Shown: positions 7,631 through 15,763, numbered from the stretch's first letter. The stretch: DNA of 64,000 nt from an uncultured Bacteroidales bacterium (GCA_944323785.1 CALUTU010000006.1:62001-126000); one strand, 5' to 3'. The notes: generated by a model from the sequence alone, not told the origin. Numbers and translations: made by a program.

Positions 7631-9019
7631 ATGTATTGCAAAAGGCTTATCGACAAATATCTATCGGAATGGGCATCAAGAGATATCCACAAGCCATTGT
7701 TGCTTAGAGGCGCCAGACAGGTAGGAAAATCCACGGCCGTTCAGGAACTATCTAAAAAGTTTGAGAATTTTGTCGAGATAAACTTTGAGAAGCAGCCTAA
7801 ATACAAAGCCCTGTTCAAAGATGACTTGGATATCAAGCGCATTGTACCACAAATATCCGCCATGCACGGAACATCTATTGAACCAGGTAAAACGCTCTTA
7901 TTCCTTGATGAGGTTCAGGAATGCCCGCAGGCCATTATGGCTTTACGCTTTTTCAAGGAGGATATGCCTGATCTTCATGTTATTGCTGCCGGTTCTCTCC
8001 TTGAGTTTGCATTAAAAGAACTTCCCACATTCGGAGTCGGAAGAATACATTCAATGTTCATGTATCCAATGACTTTTGATGAATTTCTTGAAGCAAATGG
8101 TCAGCAGCTGCTCATTGAAGCCCGCAATCAAGCCTCTATAGAAAATCCTCTCCCTGAGCCTTTGCATGACAAATTGGTAGAATTTCTCCGTACCTACATG
8201 CTTGTCGGAGGAATGCCTGAATCCGTCAAGACTTGGGTTGAGTATCACGATTATATAAGATGCCAGGAAGTGCAGGATGACATTGTCGTCACATATGAGG
8301 ATGATTTCCCGAAATACAAGAAAAGTGCAGATCCGGTATTGCTGCGCCAGACATTGCGGAGTGCGGCAGTTCAGGCTACTAAAAAGTTCATATACTCAAA
8401 AGTCGGTCCCGGTTATAAGACTGTAGAAGTGAAGAAAGCAGTAGAGCTGCTGGCTCTTGCAGGAATCCTGCATCCCGTAACACATACAGACGCCAATGGT
8501 CTGCCTTTGGGCAGCGAGGAGGATAAGTCGTATCAAAAGATGCTGTTACTTGACACAGGACTATTGCTTCGCCTATTGAACATGTCGTTAGGCGATATAT
8601 CTGAACTGACAACGCAGATTATGACAGCAAGCGCTGCTGATTTAGTAAATAAAGGACCGATGGCAGAACTGGTAACAGGACTTGAATTGCTGCATAATAT
8701 GAGTCCGAATATCCGCCACGATCTGTACTATTGGGTAAGACATGCAAAAAATTCCCAAGCAGAGGTAGACTACATATCCAGTTATTTGCAGGTAGTTGTT
8801 CCTATTGAGGTCAAAGCTGACACACAAGGCGGGATGAAGAGCCTGTGGTCGTTTATGCGTGATAAAAAACTTCATTATGCCATTCGATGCTCAATGGAGA
8901 ATTTTGGAAAATTCGACTATGTGGATAACGAGGACAATGCCGAAGTAAGGCATGTCCGAATCTGTCCAATGTATGCTGTTTCCAAAATAGAAGATATAAA
9001 ACAAGGTATTGAAAAATAA
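7631..9019 (+). CDS. Stand-alone ATPase, AAA_14 plus DUF4143
   Basis: A 462-residue P-loop ATPase. The Walker A motif is LLRGARQVGKSTA (near residue 23), and Walker B is LLFLDEVQECPQAI. The C-terminal half carries a DUF4143 domain with a nuclease-like EVDYI...VPIEVKA pattern near residue 385. I set the start at 7631 (MYCKRLIDKYL), where family similarity begins. These ATPases are widespread orphan genes in Bacteroidales, often several per genome, and their cellular role is unresolved. AT content is higher than in the flanking housekeeping genes, consistent with recent acquisition. No operon partner. Confidence 0.88.
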   Translation: MYCKRLIDKYLSEWASRDIHKPLLLRGARQVGKSTAVQELSKKFENFVEINFEKQPKYKALFKDDLDIKRIVPQISAMHGTSIEPGKTLLFLDEVQECPQAIMALRFFKEDMPDLHVIAAGSLLEFALKELPTFGVGRIHSMFMYPMTFDEFLEANGQQLLIEARNQASIENPLPEPLHDKLVEFLRTYMLVGGMPESVKTWVEYHDYIRCQEVQDDIVVTYEDDFPKYKKSADPVLLRQTLRSAAVQATKKFIYSKVGPGYKTVEVKKAVELLALAGILHPVTHTDANGLPLGSEEDKSYQKMLLLDTGLLLRLLNMSLGDISELTTQIMTASAADLVNKGPMAELVTGLELLHNMSPNIRHDLYYWVRHAKNSQAEVDYISSYLQVVVPIEVKADTQGGMKSLWSFMRDKKLHYAIRCSMENFGKFDYVDNEDNAEVRHVRICPMYAVSKIEDIKQGIEK

Positions 9020-9038
9020 TATATTCAATTAAAGAACT

Positions 9039-9485
9039 ATGCTTCAGAAAGGAGACAAAGCCCCGTACTTCGAGGGCACGGACCAGGACGGCAACATCAT
9101 CCGCCTGAGTGATTTTGCAGGACGAAGACTCGTCCTCTACTTCTATCCCAAGGACAGCACTCCCGGCTGCACCGCAGAGGCCTGTGACCTTAGGGACAAC
9201 TATGAAAGATTCCTCAGCCAGGGCTATGCCGTGGTGGGAGTCAGCAAGGACAGCGTGGCCTCGCACCGGAAATTCATAGAAAAATACTCCCTGCCTTTCC
9301 CCCTGATATCCGACCCTGACACGGTCATCCTGCAGGCCTACGAGGCCTTGGGCGAGAAGAAGAACTACGGAAAGGTCAGCATGGGCACCCTGCGCAAGAC
9401 CTACATCATAGATGAGCAGGGCACCATCACCGACATCATCTCCAAGGTGGACACCAAGAACCACACCGCCCAGATCCTCAAATAA
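9039..9485 (+). CDS. bcp: Thioredoxin-dependent peroxiredoxin Bcp
   Basis: A 148-residue peroxiredoxin of the BCP/PrxQ family. The peroxidatic cysteine is in STPGCTAEACDLRD (near residue 45), followed by a second cysteine five residues on (GCTAEAC), typical of atypical two-cysteine PrxQ enzymes. It reduces hydroperoxides with thioredoxin in the cytoplasm. Full length. It begins 19 bp after the ATPase stop, but codon usage is like the core genes, so this looks like a housekeeping gene caught between accessory genes. Confidence 0.93.
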   Translation: MLQKGDKAPYFEGTDQDGNIIRLSDFAGRRLVLYFYPKDSTPGCTAEACDLRDNYERFLSQGYAVVGVSKDSVASHRKFIEKYSLPFPLISDPDTVILQAYEALGEKKNYGKVSMGTLRKTYIIDEQGTITDIISKVDTKNHTAQILK

Positions 9486-9511
9486 CCCCAGCCGCCCGAA
9501 ACAATAAAACA

Positions 9512-9544
9512 GTTCACAACTTTGTGGACCACAAAGTTGTGAAC
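9512..9544. promoter_or_regulatory. Perfect 16-bp palindrome, probable operator of the downstream ATPase gene
   Basis: GTTCACAACTTTGTGG (9512-9527) and its exact reverse complement (9529-9544) are separated by one base. The right arm overlaps the probable -33 region (GTTG, 9536-9539), which lies 20 bp upstream of a TACATTTG -7 box at 9560-9567; the ATPase gene starts at 9586. This position is ideal for a dimeric repressor or autoregulator. It could also form an RNA hairpin downstream of bcp, but no T-run follows it. Confidence 0.7.
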
Positions 9545-9585
9545 TTTTACAATTTTCACTACATTTGTCGGCAAAACAATGATTT

Positions 9586-10710
9586 ATGGAAAAAACATTC
9601 GTATTTGGAGTATCTGTAGAAGGTGACAATTTTACCGACAGAACACAGGAGACCAAAAGAATCAGGTCTAACTTTGAGAACGGAGTAAATACGATTCTTA
9701 TATCACCAAGGCGCATAGGTAAAACGTCCTTAGTCAAAAAAGTATGTTCCTCGATTACAGATCCCAGCATAAAAACCATTTACATGGACATTTATGACTG
9801 CAGGAACGAATACGATTTCTATACCCGCTTCGCCACCTCTGTACTACAAGGAACCTCGTCAAGAATCGAGCATGCACTGGAGTCTGCCAAGGAATTCCTC
9901 GGCAGACTGGCACCGGCAATATCCGTATCCCCCGACCCTTCTCACGAATTCTCAATATCCTTGGGAATAAAGCCCAAGAACATCGAGCCGGAAACTATAT
10001 TGTCCCTTCCGGAAAAAATAGCCCGGAAAAAGCGAGCGCACATCGTCATCTGCATAGACGAATTCCAACAGATAGGAGAATTCCCCGATTCTCTCACCGT
10101 CCAGAAACGTCTGCGCGGCTCATGGCAGCATCAGCAGTCCACCTCATACTGCCTCTTCGGAAGCAAAAAACACATGATGGAGAACATCTTTCAAAGCAGG
10201 CGCATGCCGTTTTACATGTTCGGAGACACATTCTACCTGAAGCCCATTCCGACCGGTGAATGGATTCCGTTCATACAGTCCAGATTCGCCTCAAAGGGGA
10301 AATTCATTACAGCAGAACTTGCCGAAAAGATCTGCAGCACCGTAGACAATCACTCTTCCTACGTCCAGCAGCTCGCATGGAACGTCCTGCTGCAGACTGA
10401 CAGCAATGCGACGGAACAAAATCTGAAAGACGCTGTCGAAGAACTCCTCAACCAATGCTCCTCTCTATTCACCCAGCAGACAGAATCTCTTTCATCCTAC
10501 CAGATGAATTTCCTCAAGGCAGTCTGCTCCGGCATCCATTCCGGCTTCGGACACAAGGAAGTCACAGACCGTTTCGACCTAGGCTCCAAATCCAACATCG
10601 CCCGTATCCAGAAAAGTTTGACAGACAAAGAGCTCATTGATAAAATAGACGGCCGTACCGTCATCGCCGACCCCGTACTCCGTCTCTGGCTCACCTCACA
10701 ATATCTATAA
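9586..10710 (+). CDS. Stand-alone P-loop ATPase (archaeal-type ATPase family)
   Basis: A 374-residue ATPase. It starts with a short FGVSVEGDNFTDRTQE lead, then Walker A SPRRIGKTSLVKK (near residue 40) and Walker B HIVICIDEFQQIGEF (near residue 155). The C-terminal third (SSYQMNFLKAVCSG... to the end) reads as a winged-helix domain with a degenerate HTH (SKSNIARIQKSLTDKELI). This architecture fits the archaeal-ATPase/STAND-like group of orphan ATPases. Molecular function is unknown. A palindromic operator lies immediately upstream. No co-directional partner follows. Confidence 0.82.
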   Translation: MEKTFVFGVSVEGDNFTDRTQETKRIRSNFENGVNTILISPRRIGKTSLVKKVCSSITDPSIKTIYMDIYDCRNEYDFYTRFATSVLQGTSSRIEHALESAKEFLGRLAPAISVSPDPSHEFSISLGIKPKNIEPETILSLPEKIARKKRAHIVICIDEFQQIGEFPDSLTVQKRLRGSWQHQQSTSYCLFGSKKHMMENIFQSRRMPFYMFGDTFYLKPIPTGEWIPFIQSRFASKGKFITAELAEKICSTVDNHSSYVQQLAWNVLLQTDSNATEQNLKDAVEELLNQCSSLFTQQTESLSSYQMNFLKAVCSGIHSGFGHKEVTDRFDLGSKSNIARIQKSLTDKELIDKIDGRTVIADPVLRLWLTSQYL

Positions 10711-10723
10711 CTATCAAACACTT

Positions 10724-11218
10724 TTACAAAATCCTCAGGGCAATGGCGGCGCAGGCCTCGGCGTCGGCCAGGGCGTGGTGGTGCTGCGTGAGGTCGTAGC
10801 CGCAGCGGGCTGCAACGGTCTGGAGCTGATGATTCGGTAGCTGCAGTCCGAAAACACGGCGGGAAGCCCTGCAGGTACAATGAAAAACATACTCCGGGTA
10901 ATCCATGCGGTACATTTGGAACACAGCCCGCAGACATCCCTCGTCGAAAGGACTGTTGTGGGCCACCAGCGGCAGTCCTTCTATCAGCGGAGCCACCTTC
11001 TCCCACACATATGGAAATACCGGCGCATCGGCAGTATCCTCCAAGGCAAGGCCGTGTACCCGGGTATTCCAGTAACTGTAATACTCCGGCTCGGGCCGTA
11101 TGAGGCTGTAGAAGCGATCTATTATCTCTCCACCCCGCACAACCACTACTCCCACGCTGCACACACTGGTACGCTGCTCATTGGCTGTCTCGAAATCTAT
11201 GGCTGCAAAATCTTTCAT
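10724..11218 (-). CDS. DEDDh 3'-5' exonuclease (DnaQ-like)
   Basis: A 164-residue exonuclease domain with no extra domains. ExoI is FAAIDFETAN (residues 4-13), ExoII is LVAHNSPFDEG near residue 88, and ExoIII is HHALADAEACA near residue 146, with the general-base histidine of the DEDDh class. It would degrade DNA or RNA from the 3' end. The size is that of the stand-alone epsilon-like exonucleases. It starts 4 bp downstream of a metallophosphoesterase gene and is very likely co-transcribed from the TGTGCTGT-type promoter at 11924-11959. Confidence 0.88.
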   Translation of the reverse strand: MKDFAAIDFETANEQRTSVCSVGVVVVRGGEIIDRFYSLIRPEPEYYSYWNTRVHGLALEDTADAPVFPYVWEKVAPLIEGLPLVAHNSPFDEGCLRAVFQMYRMDYPEYVFHCTCRASRRVFGLQLPNHQLQTVAARCGYDLTQHHHALADAEACAAIALRIL

Positions 11219-11222
11219 GGGC

Positions 11223-11894
11223 TCAAAGATAAAGATAAAGGCCGTTGCGTAGGCAGTCGCAGAACACTATCTTGCCGCCGCCTGGGCCGGTATGCTCGGT
11301 CACTTCCGCAACCCGGTTGTGCCCGACTATCTGGGTAAAGCCGTGCAGAGGATCCTCCAGCTCGCTTTTATCTGCCCAGAATATGCCGCCGGTATCACCA
11401 CGGCGGCCTCCACGGACATAGCCGACACGGAGAAGCGCCGGCATCTGGTCGGCCGCCGGATTATTCAGCTGTTCCGCCACAGACCGAGAAGCATCACCGC
11501 AGAAATCGTAATCGAACCACAGCTGCGACACACCGGCATGAGTAAACAGATATTCTCCGTCCTGAAACGCATACTGGAACAAACCAATATTATTCAGAAA
11601 CATCCATGAGGCCGCCTCCGCTATCTCCATATCGAAACGGGTACCGACGCACGCATCCTCACAGAAATAGTGCAGGTCGTGATTGCCTAACAGCAGCACC
11701 ACATCCTCCGGCCTGTTCCGCTTCAACTCTATGATTGCCCGAAGATTGTCCAAAAGTTTTCCCTTATGTACATACCCGTACGGATCCAGATAGTCCCCGA
11801 GAAAGACCACCCGACACCCAGGATGCGCCTCCACCACATCCCGCCACAGGTCCAGTCCGTGTACGTCCCCTATCGCTATCGTCGCCTTTTCCAT
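11223..11894 (-). CDS. Calcineurin-like metallophosphoesterase
   Basis: A 223-residue metallophosphoesterase of the bacterial PrpA/ApaH-like group. Motifs in order are IGDVHG (residue 7), FLGDYLDPYG (residue 31), LLGNHD (residue 67), THAG (residue 116) and IVGHN (residue 191), supplying all expected di-metal ligands. Substrates in this group include phosphoproteins and Ap4A-like nucleotides; the actual one is unknown. The start at 11894 lies 29 bp downstream of a TATCTTTG box. It forms a two-gene unit with the exonuclease. Confidence 0.88.
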   Translation of the reverse strand: MEKATIAIGDVHGLDLWRDVVEAHPGCRVVFLGDYLDPYGYVHKGKLLDNLRAIIELKRNRPEDVVLLLGNHDLHYFCEDACVGTRFDMEIAEAASWMFLNNIGLFQYAFQDGEYLFTHAGVSQLWFDYDFCGDASRSVAEQLNNPAADQMPALLRVGYVRGGRRGDTGGIFWADKSELEDPLHGFTQIVGHNRVAEVTEHTGPGGGKIVFCDCLRNGLYLYL

Positions 11895-11923
11895 ACCACA
11901 AATCTAATCAAATTTCCTTTCCG

Positions 11924-11959
11924 CAAAGATAGCCCGACAATGCGCCACATCACAGCACA
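11924..11959 (-). promoter_or_regulatory. TGTGCTGT-N20-TATCTTTG promoter (copy a)
   Basis: Read on the minus strand: TGTGCTGT (11952-11959), exactly 20 bp, then TATCTTTG (11924-11931), 29 bp before the phosphoesterase ATG. The spacer carries GGC at positions 6-8. Five more copies with identical spacing occur in this region. Confidence 0.75.
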
Positions 11960-12018
11960 TTCTGAACGAACACAGGAACAATGCCAGAACTGCTCCTGGA
12001 ATGCCTTTCATCTAAAAT

Positions 12019-12444
12019 TTACGTGTGGCTTTCTTCTGTTTCTATAGCTATAAGCTCCTTTATGTGCTCAATAAATGCTTCTGCTTTAGGAATATAATCC
12101 TCGACCATAGCCTTGTCGCAATAGATGAAATCATCATAGTCACTGCTGTTTCTCATATGAAATAACAGCGAATATATTCTGGCATCACTCTGGGGTATTT
12201 TGCCGTTAGAGACAAAATGCAGTCCGAGCATGGACTTTGTTCCGTTATGAGTATGAGCGGGTATACCATATTTTAACAGAAGAGCATTTACCGCATAAAA
12301 GCAAGCATAGTACAATCTGTTTACGGCTGTATTGTAATGCGCAGTGCTATGCATTAGTCTTGCCTCATCCAGAGTTTCGCTTGCCCTGCCAAGTCTGTAC
12401 TTTACCAAGTCACATCTGCTTTTGTCGTCAAGTGTCTCTTTCAT
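12019..12444 (-). CDS. HEPN-domain protein of an MNT-HEPN pair
   Basis: A 141-residue alpha-helical HEPN protein. TAHYNTAVNRLYYACFYAVNALLLKYG (split by the usual helix break, residues 35-61) and FHMRNSSDYDDF near residue 101 are typical of the family. The RNase-type R-x4-6-H motif is not obvious at the RNSSDY position, where the pattern is R-x3-D-Y, as in many HEPN proteins paired with nucleotidyltransferases. It overlaps the nucleotidyltransferase gene by 4 bp. The pair probably acts as a toxin-antitoxin module in which the MNT protein modifies the HEPN toxin. Confidence 0.85.
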   Translation of the reverse strand: MKETLDDKSRCDLVKYRLGRASETLDEARLMHSTAHYNTAVNRLYYACFYAVNALLLKYGIPAHTHNGTKSMLGLHFVSNGKIPQSDARIYSLLFHMRNSSDYDDFIYCDKAMVEDYIPKAEAFIEHIKELIAIETEESHT

Positions 12445-12755
12445 AGCTCTATTCCTTCATTCATAACATTCACATAGAACGGCGTTTTAAACGGTCTGTT
12501 GTACCACAGCTTCTTAAGTGTTATGGTGGGGCTGATGGTTACACCTGTCCTGAGTTCCAGGTCGTATAAAGGGCCGGCCACTGCCTCCTGGTCTTTTAGA
12601 GTCAGCACATCACCGTCAAGGAGCACCAGCAAGTCTATATCACTGTCCTCTCCAGCATCTCCTCTAGCCTCGGAGCCATAAAGAATGGCTTTAGCGGTAG
12701 GTACCGCTTTGTGCAATATTTCTCTCACTTGATTTACAATATGTTCCCGTCTCAT
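12441..12755 (-). CDS. MNT-type minimal nucleotidyltransferase (antitoxin partner of HEPN)
   Basis: A 104-residue minimal nucleotidyltransferase of the DNA polymerase beta superfamily. The signature is ILYGSEARGDAGEDSDIDLLV (residues 23-43), with GS-x-ARG and the paired aspartates for metal binding. It starts at 12755 and overlaps the HEPN gene through ATGA-type coupling. In characterised pairs the MNT enzyme AMPylates the HEPN protein and neutralises it. A minus-strand box reading TAACTTAG (12777-12784) is one base off TAnnTTTG and could be the promoter. Confidence 0.87.
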   Translation of the reverse strand: MRREHIVNQVREILHKAVPTAKAILYGSEARGDAGEDSDIDLLVLLDGDVLTLKDQEAVAGPLYDLELRTGVTISPTITLKKLWYNRPFKTPFYVNVMNEGIEL

Positions 12756-12884
12756 GGCTACTTTACTTTTACACCGCTAAGTTAGCAAAATATCCCAAAC
12801 TGTCTTTTTCTCATGCGAAGAATGGCGGATATCTTATTTATCCATGATGTAAGTCTGTCTGTCACGGGCTCATCATTCAGACTG

Positions 12885-13757
12885 TCATCGTTGAATAGGC
12901 TTTGAGACCACATCAAATGTCCTGTATCTGGCGAAGAACTGCCGGAAAGGAGAACAAACTCTTTCACGTACCGTCCACGCCTCTTTTCCCTGTGATGTCG
13001 GATGATATGAATTAAAAAGCAGAGCTCCTTCATCTTTGTAATAATACAGCTTACATTCAAAGTCATAGGGACTATCACCGTATTTATACACCCACCTGTG
13101 AGCATCGTCCGGGACAATGCCGTTGAAATAATTCCGCACCACACTGTCAAATATAATACCGTGAGTATCGCAGCACACAATGATATTGGGTCTGAGAATG
13201 TCTATCTCCCTTGCCAATAACTGCCCGTCTTTCTCAAGCGTCTGAGTTAAAACAGCATCGTCGCATTTCTTGCCTCCCGCCAGTTTCTTCGTCTCCACAT
13301 ACGCAAACGGGACTTCGTTGAACAGAGTTTTCAGCCTGCCGATATCCTTGGCACCGTCATTCAGTTCTTTTCCCTTATTCTCCTCCGTCATATTGTACAG
13401 CTCGTACAGCATGACGGCAATATTCTTGAAAAAACCTCCTTTCAGATTCCGGGTCTTGTCCGCGCCTTTCCTGGACGCTTCGTTGTCCGGATAACCTACA
13501 AGCAGCCTTCTGGTATCATAACCCCACCCATCAGGACAGTCCTTCACTATGAACATTATCCTGCGGTCGGCCCTCTCCCACTCAGCGTTGATGTCATAGC
13601 CGCTTTCCACATCCTTGTACTTGAGCGTCAGGCCGTCCTCGCAAAACCTGTCCGCCGCCCTATCGCTTTCAGAACACGATGCTTTCCACTCTTCAAACAG
13701 TTCGTTCAGCCTGCCGTTGTAGGACTCATTCAATTGCTTCTGATAATACTCTTCCAT
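12885..13757 (-). CDS. Uncharacterised protein, possible UDG-like fold
   Basis: A 290-residue soluble protein that I do not recognise with confidence. Helical N-terminal ~50 residues are followed by an alpha/beta core with RRIMFIVKDCPDGWGYDTR (near residue 66), DILRPNIIVCCDTHG (near residue 186) and LLFNSYHPT (near residue 247). The order of these motifs, with a late HP-containing loop, resembles the uracil-DNA glycosylase superfamily. That is inference: no canonical GQDPY motif is present. The gene is alone on its strand, and a terminator-like hairpin lies just upstream at 13795-13822. Confidence 0.6.
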   Translation of the reverse strand: MEEYYQKQLNESYNGRLNELFEEWKASCSESDRAADRFCEDGLTLKYKDVESGYDINAEWERADRRIMFIVKDCPDGWGYDTRRLLVGYPDNEASRKGADKTRNLKGGFFKNIAVMLYELYNMTEENKGKELNDGAKDIGRLKTLFNEVPFAYVETKKLAGGKKCDDAVLTQTLEKDGQLLAREIDILRPNIIVCCDTHGIIFDSVVRNYFNGIVPDDAHRWVYKYGDSPYDFECKLYYYKDEGALLFNSYHPTSQGKEAWTVRERVCSPFRQFFARYRTFDVVSKPIQR

Positions 13758-13794
13758 AATATATCTTAACTTTTAAATTTCAAACATTAAAATC

Positions 13795-13822
13795 AGGATG
13801 CGACAAAAAAATGACGCATCCT
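13795..13822 (-). terminator. Hairpin terminator after the 47-residue ORF
   Basis: A perfect 8-bp inverted repeat (AGGATGCG, 13795-13802; CGCATCCT, 13815-13822) with a 12-nt loop lies 12 bp past the stop of the small ORF. The minus-strand 3' flank (GATTTTAATG) is only moderately T-rich. Confidence 0.55.
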
Positions 13823-13834
13823 AAACTCTGTCAA

Positions 13835-13978
13835 TTACTTCTTCGGCACAAAAACATAGATTTTCTGCGAGCTGTTAATGACCTTTGCTTCGCCGCCTAA
13901 TTGACGCGCTGCATTTTGCAAGTCAGATAAAGATGGATAAGTCTGACTGTTACCGTTGGGGAAATTTAAAGTATACAT
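13835..13978 (-). CDS. Small ORF of 47 residues, unknown
   Basis: An intact ATG-to-TAA reading frame of 47 codons, starting MYTLNFPNGNSQTYPSLSDL and ending IYVFVPKK. The predicted layout is strand (YTLNF), turn (PNGN), helix (SLSDLQNAARQLGG), strand (AKVINSS) and strand (KIYVFVP): a compact alpha/beta mini-protein. Its composition is protein-like, with no low complexity. It is preceded by a ~300-nt hairpin-rich leader with its own TAACTTTG box and followed by a hairpin terminator, so it looks like a complete small transcription unit. No family is recognised. No Shine-Dalgarno sequence is visible, as usual for this phylum. Confidence 0.6.
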   Translation of the reverse strand: MYTLNFPNGNSQTYPSLSDLQNAARQLGGEAKVINSSQKIYVFVPKK

Positions 13979-14300
13979 AAGTGTTTTGTTTTGTGCCCTG
14001 CCTTTCGGAAGAGGGGGTTAATAAAATGGTTTTTACAGGCAAAAAGAAAGTGTGGAGACAGCCTGTTTTCCCGGAAGAAGGTTGTGGTAAGACCCGATCA
14101 GAGATAAACGCCCGATACTCCACACCTGTGCAGTTATGAGGTATCGGACAGAGCGTCCTACCGCATGACCATACAAGTGACGAGTGCCGCCGTCGTCCTT
14201 CTGATCTTGAAAACTACCACATTTTCTTCCGAGGACAGTACGAAAACACTTTCGTCTGCATTATGTCGCACCGGTATTCACCACCGGCACGACAAAGTTA
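13979..14300 (-). ncRNA. Candidate structured leader RNA or ncRNA ahead of the 47-residue ORF
   Basis: The minus-strand box TAACTTTG (14293-14300) would start a ~310-nt leader before the small ORF. Visible hairpins are GTCG-CA-CCGG...CCGG-CA-CGAC (14265-14293), ACGAAA...TTTCGT (14240-14255) and GGTA-x2-GGAC...GTCC-TACC (14140-14162). An 11-bp inverted repeat (CGCCCGATACT, 14109-14119; AGTATCGGGCG, 14313-14323) brackets about 215 bp. No longer ORF is credible here. It could be a cis-regulatory leader, an independent sRNA or a mobile-element remnant. Confidence 0.45.
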
Positions 14301-14322
14301 GCAAAATTTTCCAGTATCGGGC
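14221..14322 (-). repeat. ~101-bp direct repeat, copy A
   Basis: 102 bp that recur at 17688-17788 with five substitutions and a one-base indel. The unit contains the TAACTTTG box and the first two hairpins of the leader described above. Both copies lie in the same orientation relative to the minus-strand genes they precede. Confidence 0.85.
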
Positions 14323-14337
14323 GTAATGCAAGACAAA

Positions 14338-14819
14338 TCATACTCCGAAACCACCGTTTTTCAACAGCCGGTCGTAGAGGACAATGCTTCCGGCCACCGA
14401 CACGTTGAGAGAGAACTCTCCGGGAATCTGCACCACATCCGCACAATGCTCCAGCGCCTCCTGCGACAGGCCGTCCGTTTCCGAACCGAGCAGATATACC
14501 GCACGCTCCGGATGCCTGTATCGGGCGAGCGGGACACTGCGCTCATCCAATTCAATGCCAACTAATCGCGCATCCTTGGGTAGCGAACTGTAAAATTGCC
14601 CGAAACTCTCATACTCAAACAGAGGGACATGCCTCCAACTCTTCAACGTGTCTGTCGCTACCGGTTTATAATGACCTACCACAAACATGAAATCGGCCTT
14701 CATGATATGGGCCGTCCGCCACAATGTTCCGACATTCTTAGCCGTGCGCGGATACTCGATACCGATACCGAAAAAAACCGTCCGCTCTGCGGCACTACAA
14801 CATTAGGATATTGTTCCAT
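14338..14819 (-). pseudogene. SpoU/TrmH-family RNA 2'-O-methyltransferase, frameshifted
   Basis: The body (from FFGIGIEYPRTAKNVGTLWR) reads as a SpoU methyltransferase with motif 2 AVYLLGSETDGLS and motif 3 SLNVSVAGSIVLYDRLL, ending at 14338. The start MEQYPNVVVPQSGR (ATG at 14819, 17 nt after its promoter) is in another frame. The two join if the T7 tract (A7 at 14771-14777 on the plus strand) had one more T. Such enzymes methylate ribose 2'-OH groups in tRNA or rRNA using a knotted SAM fold. As written, only an N-truncated product from a non-ATG start (TTG near 14724) is possible. Real mutation or sequencing error cannot be distinguished. Confidence 0.75.
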
Positions 14820-14835
14820 AATTTTTAATTTTTCG

Positions 14836-14871
14836 CAAATGTCTCTCTTGGTTGTGCCGCAACACAGCACA
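14836..14871 (-). promoter_or_regulatory. TGTGCTGT-N20-GACATTTG promoter (copy e)
   Basis: Minus strand: TGTGCTGT (14864-14871), 20 bp spacer with GGC at positions 6-8, then GACATTTG (14836-14843), one base off TAnnTTTG. The ATG of the SpoU gene follows 16 bp later at 14819. Confidence 0.65.
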
Positions 14872-15130
14872 ACACGCAATAATGAAATTCCCCGTTCCCA
14901 CCCTCGTATCATCGGCAGTCAGTATATGGTGATAAATCTTAAAACGGCATCGTCGGCCATGCGCCTTGCATCTATGCCACCGATTAGGGTGATAATGCTG
15001 GAATGACGATTGAACGGCACTGCTCCCGGTTCCCGCCGGCAGCTCCTTTACCCCATGTTCTTTTCCGTTTACAAGGATCTCCTTGATACAAAATTATACT
15101 CGCCCTGAAAATGATACTACTCCTTATAGT
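14872..15130. other. Intergenic stretch with a possible coding relic
   Basis: No intact gene. On the minus strand near 14930-14995 a short open stretch reads GGIDARRMADDAVLRF before a stop. A weakly similar string (SMDAMRMIDD) occurs on the minus strand near 21125-21160. Both may be remnants of one lost gene family. The rest shows nothing I can interpret. Confidence 0.3.
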
Positions 15131-15478
15131 TTAAGTCAATGGTTCAAGATCGAACATCCAGTTGCTCTCCTGAATCTTCAAATCCACTTTCCGCAACTCG
15201 GCCGAAAGACTGTCTATCTTCTTCCTCAATTTCACCGTATCCACAGTCCTTACGTACTTTATCTCGTTACGGCTGTACCGGCTCTCCTTCTCCGCCGCTA
15301 CCTTCAACACATTCCGCAGCGTGCCGACCTCCAATGTCAAGGCATCCTTCCTGGCAATCATCCGGGTAATGGGCACATCGCCCTCCTGGATCTTCACCAC
15401 CGATTTGAGCCGGTCCTCTATCTGCATGATTCTTTTCTGCAAGTCCGCTCTGACGCATAATGCTTCCGCTAATTTCAT
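15131..15478 (-). CDS. DIP1984-family protein, internally shortened
   Basis: A 115-residue coiled-coil-like protein. The N-terminus MKLAEALCVRADLQKRIMQI and the C-terminal RYSRNEIKYVRTVDTVKL...VDLKIQESNWMFDL are typical of the DIP1984 (septicolysin-like) family, which is usually about 150 residues long. About 40 residues normally found between QEGDxP and the DALxxRD helix are missing without loss of frame (comparison from memory). Function is unknown. The start at 15478 was chosen because it is where family similarity begins and it lies 27 bp after the -7 box of a TGTGCTGT-type promoter. Confidence 0.75.
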   Translation of the reverse strand: MKLAEALCVRADLQKRIMQIEDRLKSVVKIQEGDVPITRMIARKDALTLEVGTLRNVLKVAAEKESRYSRNEIKYVRTVDTVKLRKKIDSLSAELRKVDLKIQESNWMFDLEPLT

Positions 15479-15504
15479 TTTTTTCAATTTTATTGATTCT
15501 GCGA

Positions 15505-15540
15505 CAAAATTAGCGGCCACTTACGCCAAACCACAGCACA
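15505..15540 (-). promoter_or_regulatory. TGTGCTGT-N20-TAATTTTG promoter (copy b)
   Basis: Minus strand: TGTGCTGT (15533-15540), 20 bp spacer with GGC at positions 6-8, TAATTTTG (15505-15512), then the DIP1984 gene start at 15478. Confidence 0.75.
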
Positions 15541-15576
15541 TGCAAAAAGATTTGAATTTAATACGAACTATTTTTA

Positions 15577-15599
15577 AATGATTATCCGCAAAGTTACCC
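15577..15599 (-). repeat. TTTGCGGATAATCATT repeat, copy 1
   Basis: The minus strand reads GGGTAACTTTGCGGATAATC then ATT. It is one of four dispersed copies (others at 20440-20462, 21068-21089 and 45480-45502), each including a TAnnTTTG-like box and a shared sequence after it. Likely a promoter-bearing end of a dispersed element. Confidence 0.6.
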
Positions 15600-15763
15600 C
15601 TACAGCCGTCACTTAACTTTTTACGCAAAATGCAATAGCCGGTCAGTCAGGCGATTGCGATACAACTAAAAAGCAACGTGAGGATGCCGGGAGAATTGGA
15701 TTGATAGAACGGGGCTGAGAGATGGGCCGGACGGTCGTTATTGACTGCTGGACACCAAGCCCC

